From positions 1 to 64,000 of the forward strand of contig JAQWOA010000019.1 of assembly GCA_029246105.1 (NCBI GenBank): a stretch of 64,000 nucleotides of DNA, given 5' to 3'. A model generated the notes under the pieces. It was not told the origin of the DNA. It saw nothing but the letters and a program-made list of their open reading frames with translations, and searched no databases. The position numbers were made by a program, and so were the translations under genes. Source of the stretch: Woeseiaceae bacterium. GTDB lineage: Bacteria; Pseudomonadota; Gammaproteobacteria; Steroidobacterales; Woeseiaceae. How positions within the stretch are numbered: the first letter of the stretch is position 1; each line of letters begins with the position of its first letter. This document shows, one piece after another, positions 9,683 through 20,767 of the stretch.

Positions 9683-11158
9683 ATGAATAGTCATGTAAAA
9701 AGTGAATTGATATTTGATAAGTCTCGTAATGGGCGACGAGCTTTTGCACAGGCACCAAATGCTGTAAAGGCATCCAAGATTCCATCGAAATTGATGCGAA
9801 ATGATAAACCACGTTTACCAGAGGTGTCCGAACCACAGACTGTTCGACATTTTACGCGTTTATCGCAGTTGAACTTCTCAATCGATACACAATTCTATCC
9901 ATTAGGTTCGTGCACAATGAAACATAATCCACGAGCATGTAATGCGTTGGCGTTATTACCTGAATTTGCTGGACGACATCCTCTTGGGCCCATATCACAC
10001 GGACAAGGCTTCATGTCTTGCATGTTTGAGTTGCAGGAAATGTTAAAAGATGTCACGGGCATGAAAGGTGTTTCGTTGACGCCAATGGCTGGTGCACAAG
10101 GGGAATTGGCAGGAGTTGCGATGATAAAGGCATATCATGAGGCTCGTGGCGATCATGAACGTACCGAAATTATATGCCCTGATGCGGCCCATGGGACAAA
10201 TCCAGCGACTGCGATGATGTGTGGGTGCCAGGTGGTCGAAGTTCCTACGGGCCCAGAAGGTGATATTGATTTTGATGCGTTAAAATTGGCAGTTGGTCCA
10301 AAGACGGCCGGCATTATGCTCACGAATCCTTCAACACTGGGTGTTTTTGAGCGTCGCATCAAAGACGTTGCGGATCTTATTCATGGTGCTGGTGGCTTGC
10401 TATATTATGACGGCGCTAATCTTAACGCTATTCTTGGCAAAGTTCGGCCGGGCGATATGGATTTTGATGTAATTCATATGAATTTGCACAAGACATTCTC
10501 AACACCACACGGCGGCGGCGGCCCGGGCTCGGGTGCTGTTGGTGTGAACGATCGATTGCTACCATTCATGCCCATACCGATTGTTGGCAGTAAGCAGGTT
10601 GAAGGAAAGACTCTTTACGATTGGCTTTCTGAGGATGATTTACCACAAAGTATTGGTCGGCTGTCTGGTTTTATGGGCAATGCAGGCGTTTTGCTTCGAG
10701 CTTATGTATATATGCGTATGCTTGGTTGCGATGGTATGAAACGTGTTTCCGAATTCGCTACGCTCAATGCAAATTATCTTTCTTCAAAGTTGCAGGAGGC
10801 TGGCTTCGAGCTAGCTTTCCCGGCGCGACGGGCAAGTCATGAGTTTATTGTCACACTAAAACATGAGGCACGGTCTCTGAATCTAACGGCAATGGACTTT
10901 GCTAAAGCGCTTTTGGATAAGAATTATCACGCCCCAACGACTTATTTTCCATTACTGGTACCTGAGTGCCTACTCATTGAGCCAACTGAAACGGAAAGTA
11001 AGGAAACGCTAGATAATTTTGTAACCGCAATGATTGAAATCGCAACTGCAGCTAAGAAGGGTGTTGAGTTCAAGGATGCACCATACACTATGCCAGTGCG
11101 AAGATTAGATGACGTGAAGGCAGCCCGACAATTGGATCTAGCCTACCAGCCCGAATAA
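9683..11158 (+). CDS. gcvPB: Glycine dehydrogenase (decarboxylating) subunit 2
   Basis: [48 protein letters not shown] (PLP lysine region). Confidence 0.95.
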   Translation: MNSHVKSELIFDKSRNGRRAFAQAPNAVKASKIPSKLMRNDKPRLPEVSEPQTVRHFTRLSQLNFSIDTQFYPLGSCTMKHNPRACNALALLPEFAGRHPLGPISHGQGFMSCMFELQEMLKDVTGMKGVSLTPMAGAQGELAGVAMIKAYHEARGDHERTEIICPDAAHGTNPATAMMCGCQVVEVPTGPEGDIDFDALKLAVGPKTAGIMLTNPSTLGVFERRIKDVADLIHGAGGLLYYDGANLNAILGKVRPGDMDFDVIHMNLHKTFSTPHGGGGPGSGAVGVNDRLLPFMPIPIVGSKQVEGKTLYDWLSEDDLPQSIGRLSGFMGNAGVLLRAYVYMRMLGCDGMKRVSEFATLNANYLSSKLQEAGFELAFPARRASHEFIVTLKHEARSLNLTAMDFAKALLDKNYHAPTTYFPLLVPECLLIEPTETESKETLDNFVTAMIEIATAAKKGVEFKDAPYTMPVRRLDDVKAARQLDLAYQPE

Positions 11159-11276
11159 AAGCGTCTAGAAAATATGATTTAGGTATTCGAGTATATGTTT
11201 AAATTTTTTTGAAAAAAGTAATCTGCAACTTCATGTACTTACATATTTATTTTAACCACTAAATTTTAGGAAAATT

Positions 11277-14075
11277 ATGACAAAGATCAGAATTCTGATC
11301 ATAGCCTCATTGTTGTTTGTAAGTATGGCAGGCATGGCTGCAGAAGATACTGCTTGGGCAGAAACACTTGAACGCATATCTTCAAGTGTTGTTTCGATTC
11401 GGGTTGATAGCACTCGTGCTTTTGATACTGAGTGGAATACCTCGTCTCAGGCGACTGGTTTTATCGTCGACGCTGAGCGCGGCATTATTCTTACAAATCG
11501 GCATGTTGTGACACCTGGGCCAGTTACTGCTGAAGCAGTCTTCAGGAATAATGAAGAAGTGCGACTAAAGCCGATTTACAGGGACCCTGTCCATGATTTT
11601 GGGTTTTATCGTTATGATCCCACTGAGTTAAAATATATTAAGCCCACTGAATTACCATTGGCACCTGAGGCTGCAGGTGTTGGTATAGAAATTCGCGTTA
11701 TTGGTAATGATGCTGGTGAGCAACTTTCTATCTTGGCGGGTACTATTGCGAGACTTGATCGACAGGCGCCAAATTATGGTCGTGGTAAATATAACGATTT
11801 TAATACCTTCTATTATCAAGCAGCTTCTAGTACTTCGGGCGGATCTTCTGGTTCGCCTGTTATTAACATTGATGGTGAGGTTGTTGCTTTAAATGCTGGC
11901 GGAGCCAGCTCTGCTGCTAGTAGTTTTTTTCTTCCACTGGATCGTATTGACCGAGCTTTGCAGGAAATACGGTTTGACCGCGTAGTCACTCGAGGTACAT
12001 TGCAAACGACTTTTAAGAGTAAGCCGTTTGATGAGTTACGGCGCTTAGGCTTAACGTCAGAATTTGAGCGTCTCGCCCGAATGAAGGACGAAGAACAAAC
12101 TAGTATGTTGGTGGTTGATCAAGTTATTCCAAATTCACCTGCAGCCAACAAGATAGCCCCTGGCGATATTTTGATTCGTATAAATGGTCAAATAATTACT
12201 GAATTTGTGATGCTCGAGGCTATTCTTGATAGTAAGGTTGGTGAAAATATTGAAATCGAAATTGAACGCGGAAGTAGGCATATCGTTCAAACGGTCATGG
12301 TCGATGATCTACATGCAATAACACCAAATGAGTATCTGGAATTTGGTGATGGTGTCGTCAATACCTTGTCTTATCAACAAGCTCGACATTACAACCGACA
12401 GCCTAGGGGCATCTATGTAGCCAACCCTGGTTATCTTTTGTCAAAAGCAGCCATTCCTCGCGGTGCTGTCATTGTTGAGATGGATGGCGAGCCAGTGGAG
12501 GATCTGGATGATTTCGAGATGGTGTTGAGTGAGCTTGCCGATGGAGAACGTGCTCTTGTTCGTTATGTCACCATGGAGAATCCACAGAATTCTATAGTGC
12601 GTCTTTTGGAAATGGATCGTGTTTGGTTTCCTATAAAGCGATGTATTCGAGATGATGATATAGGTAACTGGCCATGCCGCTCGATCGCAGATGGTCCGTC
12701 GCCAGCGACCGTCGAATTTGGAAGTACAAAACTAAATAATTATGATGACCCACGTCTACAAAAAATTGCCCCATCACTAGTTGTTGTAACGTTTGATCTT
12801 CCGTATGCATTATCGGGTGTCTCGGAACGGCACTATTACGGTACAGGATTGATTATTGATAAAGAAAGTGGATATGTTGTAGTTGATCGTAATACGGTTC
12901 CAATAGCTATCGGTGATGTAAATATTACATTTGCTGGCTCTCTTGAGGTTGACGCTAAGATCGTGCAGTTACATCCATTGCATAATTTCACAATTATTTC
13001 ATACGATCCAAAAAGTATTGGTAATACACCAGTCGAAAGCGCTGAATTTAATACAGCGCCTCTTATGCCGGGTGATGATATTTTAGTAGTAGGCATCAAG
13101 CCTGATCATCAACTTATACATCAGGAAAGTAAGGTGTCATCAGTAGATCCATTGTTACTACCGTTATCAAGAACATTGCGTTTCCGTGACTCGAATATTG
13201 AGGGAATTGACCTCGTTACTCCACCGACGGAATTTGACGGTGTATTGGTCGATGATAAAGGCCGTGTTTCGGCGAGCTGGTCGAGCTTTTCAGTGAATTC
13301 GGGCACCGAAGCAGTTCAGTTTAATAGAGGCGTTGGTAGTGAGGTAATCCAGCAATTTTTGAATATAGTTCGTGATGATCGACCCTTCTATTCATTGGAA
13401 GCCGAGTTCATCTATATGCCATTGTTTGCAGTACGTAAAATGGGTGTTAACGAAGAGTGGATTGCTCGACTAGAAAAAAATAATCCGATGCGCCGCCGCG
13501 CTTTAAGTATTACGCGATTGGTTGCAGATACTTCTGCATCAGAATTACTTAAGAACGGTGACATCGTTTTAGCAATAGATGATGATGTTGTTACCTCTTA
13601 TCGAGCCTTAGAGAATGCCGCACAAAAACCTGAAGTATTAGTAACTATATGGCGGAATGATAGCGTCCATGAGGTGTTAGTCAAAACAGCTGTATTGAAT
13701 GGTCGCGGCATAGACAGAGCTGTTTCTTGGGCGGGTGCGTTATTGCAAGATCCGCATCGGGCTATGGCGGCTCAACGGGGCATTGCCACTGATGGTGTTT
13801 ACGTTGCTTATTTTAGTTATGGATCTCCAGCGACACGTTATGGCCTTTGGGCTGGACGCCGAGTTGTTGAAGTAAATGAGATTGCAACACCAAACCTACA
13901 AGCGTTTATCAATGCAGTTAAAAATATCGAACATCGAGAATCAGTTCGTCTGAAAACCGTTACCTGGAATGGAGCGGTAGAAGTCATCACTTTGAAAATT
14001 GACAATCAATATTGGCCGCCTTATGAGATTCGTCGCAGTGATGATGGATGGAAGCGTACTGATTTTGGTTCTTAA
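11277..14075 (+). CDS. Double-HtrA (Nma111/Deg7-like) serine protease with PDZ domains
   Basis: Signal peptide; first half has the trypsin-like triad context LTNRHVV / DPVHDFGFYRYDP / SSTSGGSSGSPVINIDG plus PDZ (GDILIRINGQII); second half has a degenerate copy (GLIIDKESGYVVVDRNTVP...HPLHNFTIISYDP) plus further PDZ-like segments. Confidence 0.82.
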   Translation: MTKIRILIIASLLFVSMAGMAAEDTAWAETLERISSSVVSIRVDSTRAFDTEWNTSSQATGFIVDAERGIILTNRHVVTPGPVTAEAVFRNNEEVRLKPIYRDPVHDFGFYRYDPTELKYIKPTELPLAPEAAGVGIEIRVIGNDAGEQLSILAGTIARLDRQAPNYGRGKYNDFNTFYYQAASSTSGGSSGSPVINIDGEVVALNAGGASSAASSFFLPLDRIDRALQEIRFDRVVTRGTLQTTFKSKPFDELRRLGLTSEFERLARMKDEEQTSMLVVDQVIPNSPAANKIAPGDILIRINGQIITEFVMLEAILDSKVGENIEIEIERGSRHIVQTVMVDDLHAITPNEYLEFGDGVVNTLSYQQARHYNRQPRGIYVANPGYLLSKAAIPRGAVIVEMDGEPVEDLDDFEMVLSELADGERALVRYVTMENPQNSIVRLLEMDRVWFPIKRCIRDDDIGNWPCRSIADGPSPATVEFGSTKLNNYDDPRLQKIAPSLVVVTFDLPYALSGVSERHYYGTGLIIDKESGYVVVDRNTVPIAIGDVNITFAGSLEVDAKIVQLHPLHNFTIISYDPKSIGNTPVESAEFNTAPLMPGDDILVVGIKPDHQLIHQESKVSSVDPLLLPLSRTLRFRDSNIEGIDLVTPPTEFDGVLVDDKGRVSASWSSFSVNSGTEAVQFNRGVGSEVIQQFLNIVRDDRPFYSLEAEFIYMPLFAVRKMGVNEEWIARLEKNNPMRRRALSITRLVADTSASELLKNGDIVLAIDDDVVTSYRALENAAQKPEVLVTIWRNDSVHEVLVKTAVLNGRGIDRAVSWAGALLQDPHRAMAAQRGIATDGVYVAYFSYGSPATRYGLWAGRRVVEVNEIATPNLQAFINAVKNIEHRESVRLKTVTWNGAVEVITLKIDNQYWPPYEIRRSDDGWKRTDFGS

Positions 14076-14190
14076 GCAACGGTTTTATTTGTTTTTGTGC
14101 ACTCCCTTATGCGCAGATATTATATAAATTTCAAGCTTAAGAAATGAGTGGATTTATATGGATGATAAGCTGATAAAAATTAATTGAGGA

Positions 14191-14535
14191 GTGGAAATGA
14201 AATCAGTATTCATAATGTTTGTAACAATTATTCTTGTTGGTTGCGCGAGCGGTTCGGCCCTTTTGACTGGTCAAGTTAGGTCAGCAATTGAAGACTACAA
14301 TACTGTGATTATATTGACGGAGATGCCAGAAAAAGCAGAGCAGATAGCGATAGTCAGAGCATCTTCCGGTATGGGTTTAACGCAGCAACGAAGTCTTGAT
14401 TACGCAGTTGATGAATTAAAAAAGCAAGCTGCTAAATTTGGTGCAACCGCTGTAGTAATTACTGAGCGTGATACGATAGCACCTAATAGACTGCCTACAG
14501 AAATTGTCGAAGGAATTGCTGTCTATGTAGAATAA
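14191..14535 (+). CDS. Small predicted lipoprotein
   Basis: Signal peptide with lipobox ILVGC; C-terminal YAVDELKKQAAKFGATAVVIT resembles small Gram-negative lipoprotein domains. Confidence 0.6.
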   Translation: MEMKSVFIMFVTIILVGCASGSALLTGQVRSAIEDYNTVIILTEMPEKAEQIAIVRASSGMGLTQQRSLDYAVDELKKQAAKFGATAVVITERDTIAPNRLPTEIVEGIAVYVE

Positions 14536-14707
14536 TTTTGATTGAGTTAATTAACCGCTAATTTGGTAGGTGGTTGCTTCATCAAATCTTCTTCTCGTTC
14601 ATTTGCTGCAGTTAACTAAACAGGACACTACCATCTTAATATTCTTGCAATATTAGATATTTAGGCGTATTTCTATATCTCAAAAGAACTAGGGGGGGAA
14701 TATTATT

Positions 14708-15040
14708 ATGAGAAATGTATTAACGATATCCATGTTGTTTATCTTAGGGGGATGCGCCGCTGCTCCATCCAGCATCCAGCCAGCATCTGTATCAAGAATT
14801 CCTTACACCACCATGGGTTGTAAAAATTTAGAGATGTCGCTTACGCAAGAAATAAGTAACTTAGAGGGGTTGTCAGGCGAACAACGCTCATCTAGAAATT
14901 GGGATATTGCTCTCAATCTACTTATTATTCCTGGATTTGGTGCTTTGACAGAGGATCAGGAAGATGAAATAGCCCAAAGTAAAGGTAAAATTATTGCTAT
15001 GCAGGACGAATTTACAACGCGCTGTGTCGAAGATAGTTGA
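14708..15040 (+). CDS. Small predicted lipoprotein
   Basis: Signal peptide with lipobox ILGGC; followed by a terminator at 15130. Confidence 0.55.
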   Translation: MRNVLTISMLFILGGCAAAPSSIQPASVSRIPYTTMGCKNLEMSLTQEISNLEGLSGEQRSSRNWDIALNLLIIPGFGALTEDQEDEIAQSKGKIIAMQDEFTTRCVEDS

Positions 15041-15129
15041 TGGACTGAACTTAAGTTCAATCAGATATGATTGAGGATCATTATAAGCGTATCCTCTATA
15101 TTAAATAACGAAGTGAAAATTCATTAAAG

Positions 15130-15160
15130 AAGAGGCCAATGGGCCTCTTTTTTAATTTTT
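15130..15160 (+). terminator. Rho-independent terminator
   Basis: AAGAGGCC-aatg-GGCCTCTT followed by TTTTAATTTTTT. Confidence 0.8.
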
Positions 15161-15200
15161 TAAGGTATATAGGCTTAATGCAATTTTTTAAAATACTGAT

Positions 15201-15635
15201 ATGAACTTTCTTGCTTCACCTATTGGTGTATTCGCAATTCTCACTATTGTTGCTATCGCAGCTGTCATGTATGAGCCAGCTAAATACGTTGGTGTTTGGC
15301 GAGAGCTCGCTAAGCTGTATGAAACTGATAAACAGCCGATATCTGTCACTTTTAAAGGTGAGAGTATTAAGGTCGGACGGCTTGATTTTTCACAGGTTGA
15401 TATTGCATTGAATGACGATGGATTCTGGATTCTTCATGTTGGCATTAGTCCTCAGAAAGCACCAGCTTGTATTCAGGTGCCCTGGAATTGCGTTCGTTAT
15501 AGGCAAGAAAAACAGAACAGGCAGAATTTTCAGATACGAGGAAGAAAACCGATCGAGCTGTGGGTAGCGTCGGAGCTGGGTACAGCTATGCAACGCCGTA
15601 GCGAACGTTACACACTTGAAGACGAATTAGAATGA
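15201..15635 (+). CDS. Hypothetical protein with one N-terminal transmembrane segment
   Basis: 144 aa; hydrophobic N-terminus MNFLASPIGVFAILTIVAIAAVMY. Confidence 0.55.
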   Translation: MNFLASPIGVFAILTIVAIAAVMYEPAKYVGVWRELAKLYETDKQPISVTFKGESIKVGRLDFSQVDIALNDDGFWILHVGISPQKAPACIQVPWNCVRYRQEKQNRQNFQIRGRKPIELWVASELGTAMQRRSERYTLEDELE

Positions 15636-15801
15636 GAGCTACACCATACCGTCTTTTTTTTGATAACTTTATTGGCTAAGAGCCTATAGGGATAGAGTAA
15701 TAAGTCAGTATAAATTACCGACAAAGGTTTTTGAAATTGGGGGGGCAGTTATGGATAGTCTAGCGAAAGCCGAAATTGAGCTAAATAAGCTCCGAATTGT
15801 T

Positions 15802-17790
15802 ATGAAAAAACTTTTCATACTCTTAAGCCTATCCATCCTGTGTTTGTTCTCTAGTTTTAGCTGGAGTGCAGAGACCAAAGTTGAAGCAGGCCAACAAAAA
15901 TCAGGAAGCGAACTCAATTTTCCTGATTACTCTCCTTTAGGTCAACGGATAGCAAATGGCGAGTCTGTTAAAGCTAAGGTCTTTTTTTGGATAAAAGCCG
16001 ATGGGACTATCGGCTCTACTAAAAGAGGTTGGAGAAGAGTTCCTAAATCCAGTAGGCATTTGGTTTATTTGGATAGAAATAAAGCCGAACAAGCTGTCCA
16101 AGATTCTTCTAAGTCGCCTGAAGAAAGAGCACAAATAGAAAAACAGAGAAGCAAGGAAGAAATGAGAAACGTAAGCACATCTCATTTTGTTGGTCGGCGC
16201 TTCACTCAGAGCAGTAAACATTACATTGGCGAAAAATATAACGGCTACCCCCATGGAAAAGGAACTTATACTTTACCTAACGGGGATCAATACATCGGTA
16301 ATTTTCATCGTGGTAAGAGTAATGGATTTGGCACTTATACGTGGGCTAGTGGTGATAAATACGTCGGAGGCTGGTGGGAAGGATTTAAATCCTTCCGGGG
16401 CACTTATACGTGGGCTAGTGGTAATAAATATAAGGGTCAGTGGAGGTATAGTCAAAGACACGGACATGGAACTACCACTTATACTGATGGAACCATTGAG
16501 GAAGGTTTTTGGGCATATGATGAACTTACTGACTTAACTGGGCCTAATTGTTCTGACAGAGCAGACAAATACAGCGCGTTTTCTTGGCACAACTGCATTG
16601 GCTACCGAATGATTGACGGGTTTTACGAAAAAGATCATCTCGGTTGGTATCAGAACGGCCAAGCTAACGGTGAAGGATTTTCCTCAGATGACGTATACGT
16701 AAAAGAAACTAGGACCCCATACAGAGCAGATAGAAAGGATGAGAGGTATTACGTAGGAAACTTTAAGAATGGAAAAGCTGAAGGACAAGGCACTTCAACT
16801 TGGGAAGTTGATCATGTATACACCGGTGAACACAAAGACGGACAACCACATGGGCAGGGCTCTGAGCGCTTTCCTAATGGCGATAAATATGTAGGCGAGG
16901 TTAAGAATAACACTAGAGATGGAAAAGGAACTTATACTTGGCCTAATGGCGATAAATACGTCGGGTGGTATTTGAATAACAAACGACACGGACCTGGAAA
17001 AAGAACAAACATTAATGGGTCTAATTACGAAGGCGAGTATAAGAATGGTGAACTTGTTAAAGGGATTAAGACGTGGGCTAATGGCAGTAAATACATAGGT
17101 CAGTTCAAGGATAGCGAAAGTCACGGGGTAGGTAATTTTTACAGGACTGATGAATCCATGATGGGGGGTATATGGAAAAATGATGAACCTCTAGAAGTCT
17201 ATTCTGGTTACAAATGTAGTGGAGATTCTGCTTCTTGGTCTGATTGTATAGGTACCCTTACTCTCGCTAATGGAATTCAATTTATTGGCAAGTTTCTTGA
17301 CGGTAAGACTTCCGGTAAAGGCACCCTCATTTTTCCTGATAGTCGTCCTATGCAATTTGTCGTTGAGCCAACAGAACAAGAACTAGTTACTTCTAGCTAT
17401 GAAAAAGATCCTGCTATTGGGGATATTGTGCAAACTAAATATTTTGAGGTAACTGTTAATTCTGCATACTTCCGTGATTGGATTGGAAGCTTCTCAGATC
17501 GAACAGTTCCAGGGCCAGAAAACAAGTTTTTAGTTATTGAAGTTAACTATAAAAATACAGACAATGAAGCAAGGGTTCTAATGGCCGGGGCGCTTGTGGT
17601 GCGAGTTGATGGTAAGGAATTTCTTTTTGACCAGCCAGAGGTAGTTTTTGCAAAGGGGTATATAGCATTTGATTCGCTCAACCCAATGGTTACTAGAGAA
17701 GGTAATGTTGTCTTTAAGGTTCCAGAAGTACTTAAAGGAGATATTTTTTATAGACCTGCAAGAAGTACCGAGTTAATAAAATTAAAATGA
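15802..17790 (+). CDS. Secreted MORN-repeat protein with a C-terminal DUF4352-like domain
   Basis: Repeated YxGxxxxGxxxGxGTYTWxxGxKY MORN units; C-terminal FLVIEVNYKNTDNEARVL. Start moved to ATG 15802 (MKKLFILLSLSILCLF signal peptide). Confidence 0.8.
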   Translation: MKKLFILLSLSILCLFSSFSWSAETKVEAGQQKSGSELNFPDYSPLGQRIANGESVKAKVFFWIKADGTIGSTKRGWRRVPKSSRHLVYLDRNKAEQAVQDSSKSPEERAQIEKQRSKEEMRNVSTSHFVGRRFTQSSKHYIGEKYNGYPHGKGTYTLPNGDQYIGNFHRGKSNGFGTYTWASGDKYVGGWWEGFKSFRGTYTWASGNKYKGQWRYSQRHGHGTTTYTDGTIEEGFWAYDELTDLTGPNCSDRADKYSAFSWHNCIGYRMIDGFYEKDHLGWYQNGQANGEGFSSDDVYVKETRTPYRADRKDERYYVGNFKNGKAEGQGTSTWEVDHVYTGEHKDGQPHGQGSERFPNGDKYVGEVKNNTRDGKGTYTWPNGDKYVGWYLNNKRHGPGKRTNINGSNYEGEYKNGELVKGIKTWANGSKYIGQFKDSESHGVGNFYRTDESMMGGIWKNDEPLEVYSGYKCSGDSASWSDCIGTLTLANGIQFIGKFLDGKTSGKGTLIFPDSRPMQFVVEPTEQELVTSSYEKDPAIGDIVQTKYFEVTVNSAYFRDWIGSFSDRTVPGPENKFLVIEVNYKNTDNEARVLMAGALVVRVDGKEFLFDQPEVVFAKGYIAFDSLNPMVTREGNVVFKVPEVLKGDIFYRPARSTELIKLK

Positions 17791-17858
17791 CTCCAGCAGC
17801 TTCGGCGATGACTAACAAAATTTGATTGGCCTAGGTGGACCTAATGTGCTGGAGTAAT

Positions 17859-19895
17859 TTAGTTAGTCATTCCACTTAATTCTGCGGCGAGTGCTTCCCA
17901 CGTGGTGATGGGTAACTCGCAATGGGTGCCAATACATTTATAGGCTATCGATTCACCTTCATGCGCCACTTTATCGGCTAATGCACCCGGTAGGTTTTCC
18001 TCGTTCGCATCGATCGCGAAAATCATCCGTTGTGGCGCATATAACTTTATTGCGGAGTCGCGCCAATACTCAATCTCCTTAGTTTCGCCGCGAATCACAA
18101 TAATCTCTGGGTGATGTAGATATTCCTCCAGCGCAGTTATTAAACTGACATGGGCATGCGGATAATTTTCAATACTTTGCCAAGTGCTCTTAAGCGTCCG
18201 TTCAGCGGCGTCTAGGTAGCGCACTTCGCCTAACAGGAATCCCAGCCGCTGCAATGCGAATGCAGCTATTCCGTTGCCTGATGGTAAAGCTTCGTCCGCT
18301 ATTGATTTGGGCCGATGAATTAGAGTTTCATGATCATTAGCAGTGAAATAGAAAGCACCTCTTTCAAGATCCTCGAAATGCTCGAGCATCGAATCTGCCA
18401 ATTGTATAGCGAACGATAGATTTTCTGTTTCCCAGTTTGACTGAAGTAGCTCCAGAAGTGCATCGAGCATAAATGCATAATCATCAAAGTAAGCCTGAAA
18501 ACGAGCTTGCCGGTCCTTGTAGCTGGCATACAATCGATTATTCTTAATCAAGTTTTTTCTCACAAAATCAGCAGCTTTTGTGGCTGCCAAAATAAGATCT
18601 GGCCTATTTAATAAACGACCCGAAATTGCGAGACCCCTTATAGATAAGGCGTTCCATGATGTCAGTTGTTTTTCATCACGCTCAGGCGCGATGCGAGTCT
18701 CGCGCTCGGCCAGAAGGATTTTTTTTGAACGTTCGATCGCAGCAAGGTCTTTTTTATCTTCGATTGGCGCATGCACAGTGAAGTGCCATTGCCCTTCAAA
18801 ATTCGCATCCGTATCCAAACCAAAGTGATTTGCAAATACGATGTAATCATTACCTAGCAGTTTTTTAACTTGCTTCGGTGTCCATAAGTAGTAGGTACCT
18901 TCTTTACCTTCTGAGTCCGCATCAAGCGACGAAAAAAATCCACCATTGTCCGCTAGCATATCAGCGAGCATCCAATCAGCTGTCGCATTCGCTGTATCAA
19001 AGAATAATGACTCACCGGTTGCGATTGCTGCTTGTGCGTAAGAGGCCAGCAATGGACCATTGTCATATAGCATTTTTTCGAAGTGGGGAATTTGCCAATA
19101 TTTATCGACTGAGTAACGACAAAAGCCTCCTCCGATATGATCAAAAATTCCTCCGTTGGCCATGCGAGTTAGTGTTAATGTCGACATAAGAAGTGAGTCA
19201 AGATCTGGTTCAGCGTCGTTGGCGCTAGCACTCCAATGACGTAGAAGCCTGTCTATTGTGGTTGCGTGAGGGAATTTAGGCGCTGGGCCAAAGCCACCAA
19301 AGTCTCGGTCGAAGTTTTGCGCAAAAGTATCTCGAGCTTTTTGTATTGGCACAGTGTTAAGAATAACGTCCTCATCACCACAGCTTAAGTCTATTTTCTT
19401 GAGTACATCTATCAATTGATTGCTTTGCGCATGCACCTGATCACGCTGTTTTTCATAGTACACCGCAACTTTCTCTAGTAAATCTGAAAATGCAGGCATG
19501 CCATGACGAGCCTCATTTGGAAAGTAGGTACCGCCAAAAAATGGTCGTTGGTTTTCTCCATCGAGAAACATAGTTAGAGGCCAGCCTCCAACACGCTGTG
19601 TTAGGAGTTGATGGGTGGTTTGATAGATTTTGTCTACGTCAGGTCGCTCCTCACGATCAACTTTAACGTTGACGAATAGACGATTCATGACTTCAGCTAT
19701 TGCATCATCTTCAAAAGATTCATGCGCCATAACATGACACCAATGACATGCAGAATAGCCTATCGATAGTAGTATTGGCTTTTTTGTTTTTTGAGCCTCC
19801 TCAAAGGCCTCATCTCCCCAAGGAAACCAGCTTACAGGATTGTTAGCATGTTGCTGCAGATATGGACTGGACTCTCCGGCGAGACGATTGGACAT
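17859..19895 (-). CDS. Thioredoxin-domain protein, YyaL/SPATA20-like (DUF255)
   Basis: [72 protein letters not shown]. Confidence 0.92.
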   Translation of the reverse strand: MSNRLAGESSPYLQQHANNPVSWFPWGDEAFEEAQKTKKPILLSIGYSACHWCHVMAHESFEDDAIAEVMNRLFVNVKVDREERPDVDKIYQTTHQLLTQRVGGWPLTMFLDGENQRPFFGGTYFPNEARHGMPAFSDLLEKVAVYYEKQRDQVHAQSNQLIDVLKKIDLSCGDEDVILNTVPIQKARDTFAQNFDRDFGGFGPAPKFPHATTIDRLLRHWSASANDAEPDLDSLLMSTLTLTRMANGGIFDHIGGGFCRYSVDKYWQIPHFEKMLYDNGPLLASYAQAAIATGESLFFDTANATADWMLADMLADNGGFFSSLDADSEGKEGTYYLWTPKQVKKLLGNDYIVFANHFGLDTDANFEGQWHFTVHAPIEDKKDLAAIERSKKILLAERETRIAPERDEKQLTSWNALSIRGLAISGRLLNRPDLILAATKAADFVRKNLIKNNRLYASYKDRQARFQAYFDDYAFMLDALLELLQSNWETENLSFAIQLADSMLEHFEDLERGAFYFTANDHETLIHRPKSIADEALPSGNGIAAFALQRLGFLLGEVRYLDAAERTLKSTWQSIENYPHAHVSLITALEEYLHHPEIIVIRGETKEIEYWRDSAIKLYAPQRMIFAIDANEENLPGALADKVAHEGESIAYKCIGTHCELPITTWEALAAELSGMTN

Positions 19896-19983
19896 TTATT
19901 TGGCTCCTTTAGTGATGACCACTATGACGAAGTCTGGAAACTGATTATGATACGTATCTTAACTCGATGACTGGCAGGATTTT

Positions 19984-20766
19984 ATGCTGACATACCCCGA
20001 AATTGATCCGATCATTTTTGGACTTGGACCACTCAAAATTCGCTGGTATGGCTTAATGTATGTCATCGCTTTTTTGTTCGCTTGGTGGTTAGCAAAGCTT
20101 CGTTGCCAACGTGCTGATTCTCCGGTTAACTCTGAGCAGGTCGATGATCTTCTTTTCTACGGCATGCTTGGTGTAATTGTTGGCGGTCGTGTCGGTTATG
20201 CAATTGTCTATGGCTGGGGTCAGCTTACCAGTGATCCACTATACTTATTTAAAATTACACAAGGTGGCATGTCATTCCATGGTGGACTTGTTGGAGTAAT
20301 GACGGCAATGTGGTTATATGGTCGAAAGCTCGGTCATTCCATTTGGAGAATGACGGATTTCGTTGCACCTATTGTGCCGCTTGGCCTTGGTTTTGGGCGC
20401 GTAGGAAATTTCATTAATGGCGAGCTCTGGGGGAAGCCTACAGATGTTGCTTGGTCATTCATTGTGAATGGCGTATCTGTGCATGCATCGCAGCTTTATG
20501 AGGCCATTCTCGAGGGTTTCCTATTATTCTTTATCTTGTGGTTTTACTCATCCAAACCAAGGCCATATCTCGCTGTTTCAGGATTATTCTTATTACTTTA
20601 TGGCATCTTCCGTTTCTCAGTCGAGTTTTACCGTATTCCAGATGCCCATCTTGATTATCTGGCTTTGGGTTGGGTTACGATGGGGCAAATTTTGAGTCTT
20701 CCAATGATTTTGGCTGGATTTATGTTCGTCATCATGGCTTATCGGTCGACAGAGGTGAAATCCTAA
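19984..20766 (+). CDS. lgt: Prolipoprotein diacylglyceryl transferase
   Basis: [56 protein letters not shown]. Confidence 0.95.
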   Translation: MLTYPEIDPIIFGLGPLKIRWYGLMYVIAFLFAWWLAKLRCQRADSPVNSEQVDDLLFYGMLGVIVGGRVGYAIVYGWGQLTSDPLYLFKITQGGMSFHGGLVGVMTAMWLYGRKLGHSIWRMTDFVAPIVPLGLGFGRVGNFINGELWGKPTDVAWSFIVNGVSVHASQLYEAILEGFLLFFILWFYSSKPRPYLAVSGLFLLLYGIFRFSVEFYRIPDAHLDYLALGWVTMGQILSLPMILAGFMFVIMAYRSTEVKS

Positions 20767-20767
20767 T

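Noticed and set aside
14633-14658. Hairpin TAATATT-cttgc-AATATTA upstream of the second lipoprotein
   Set aside because: AT-rich short inverted repeat in an AT-rich spacer; not distinguishable from chance.
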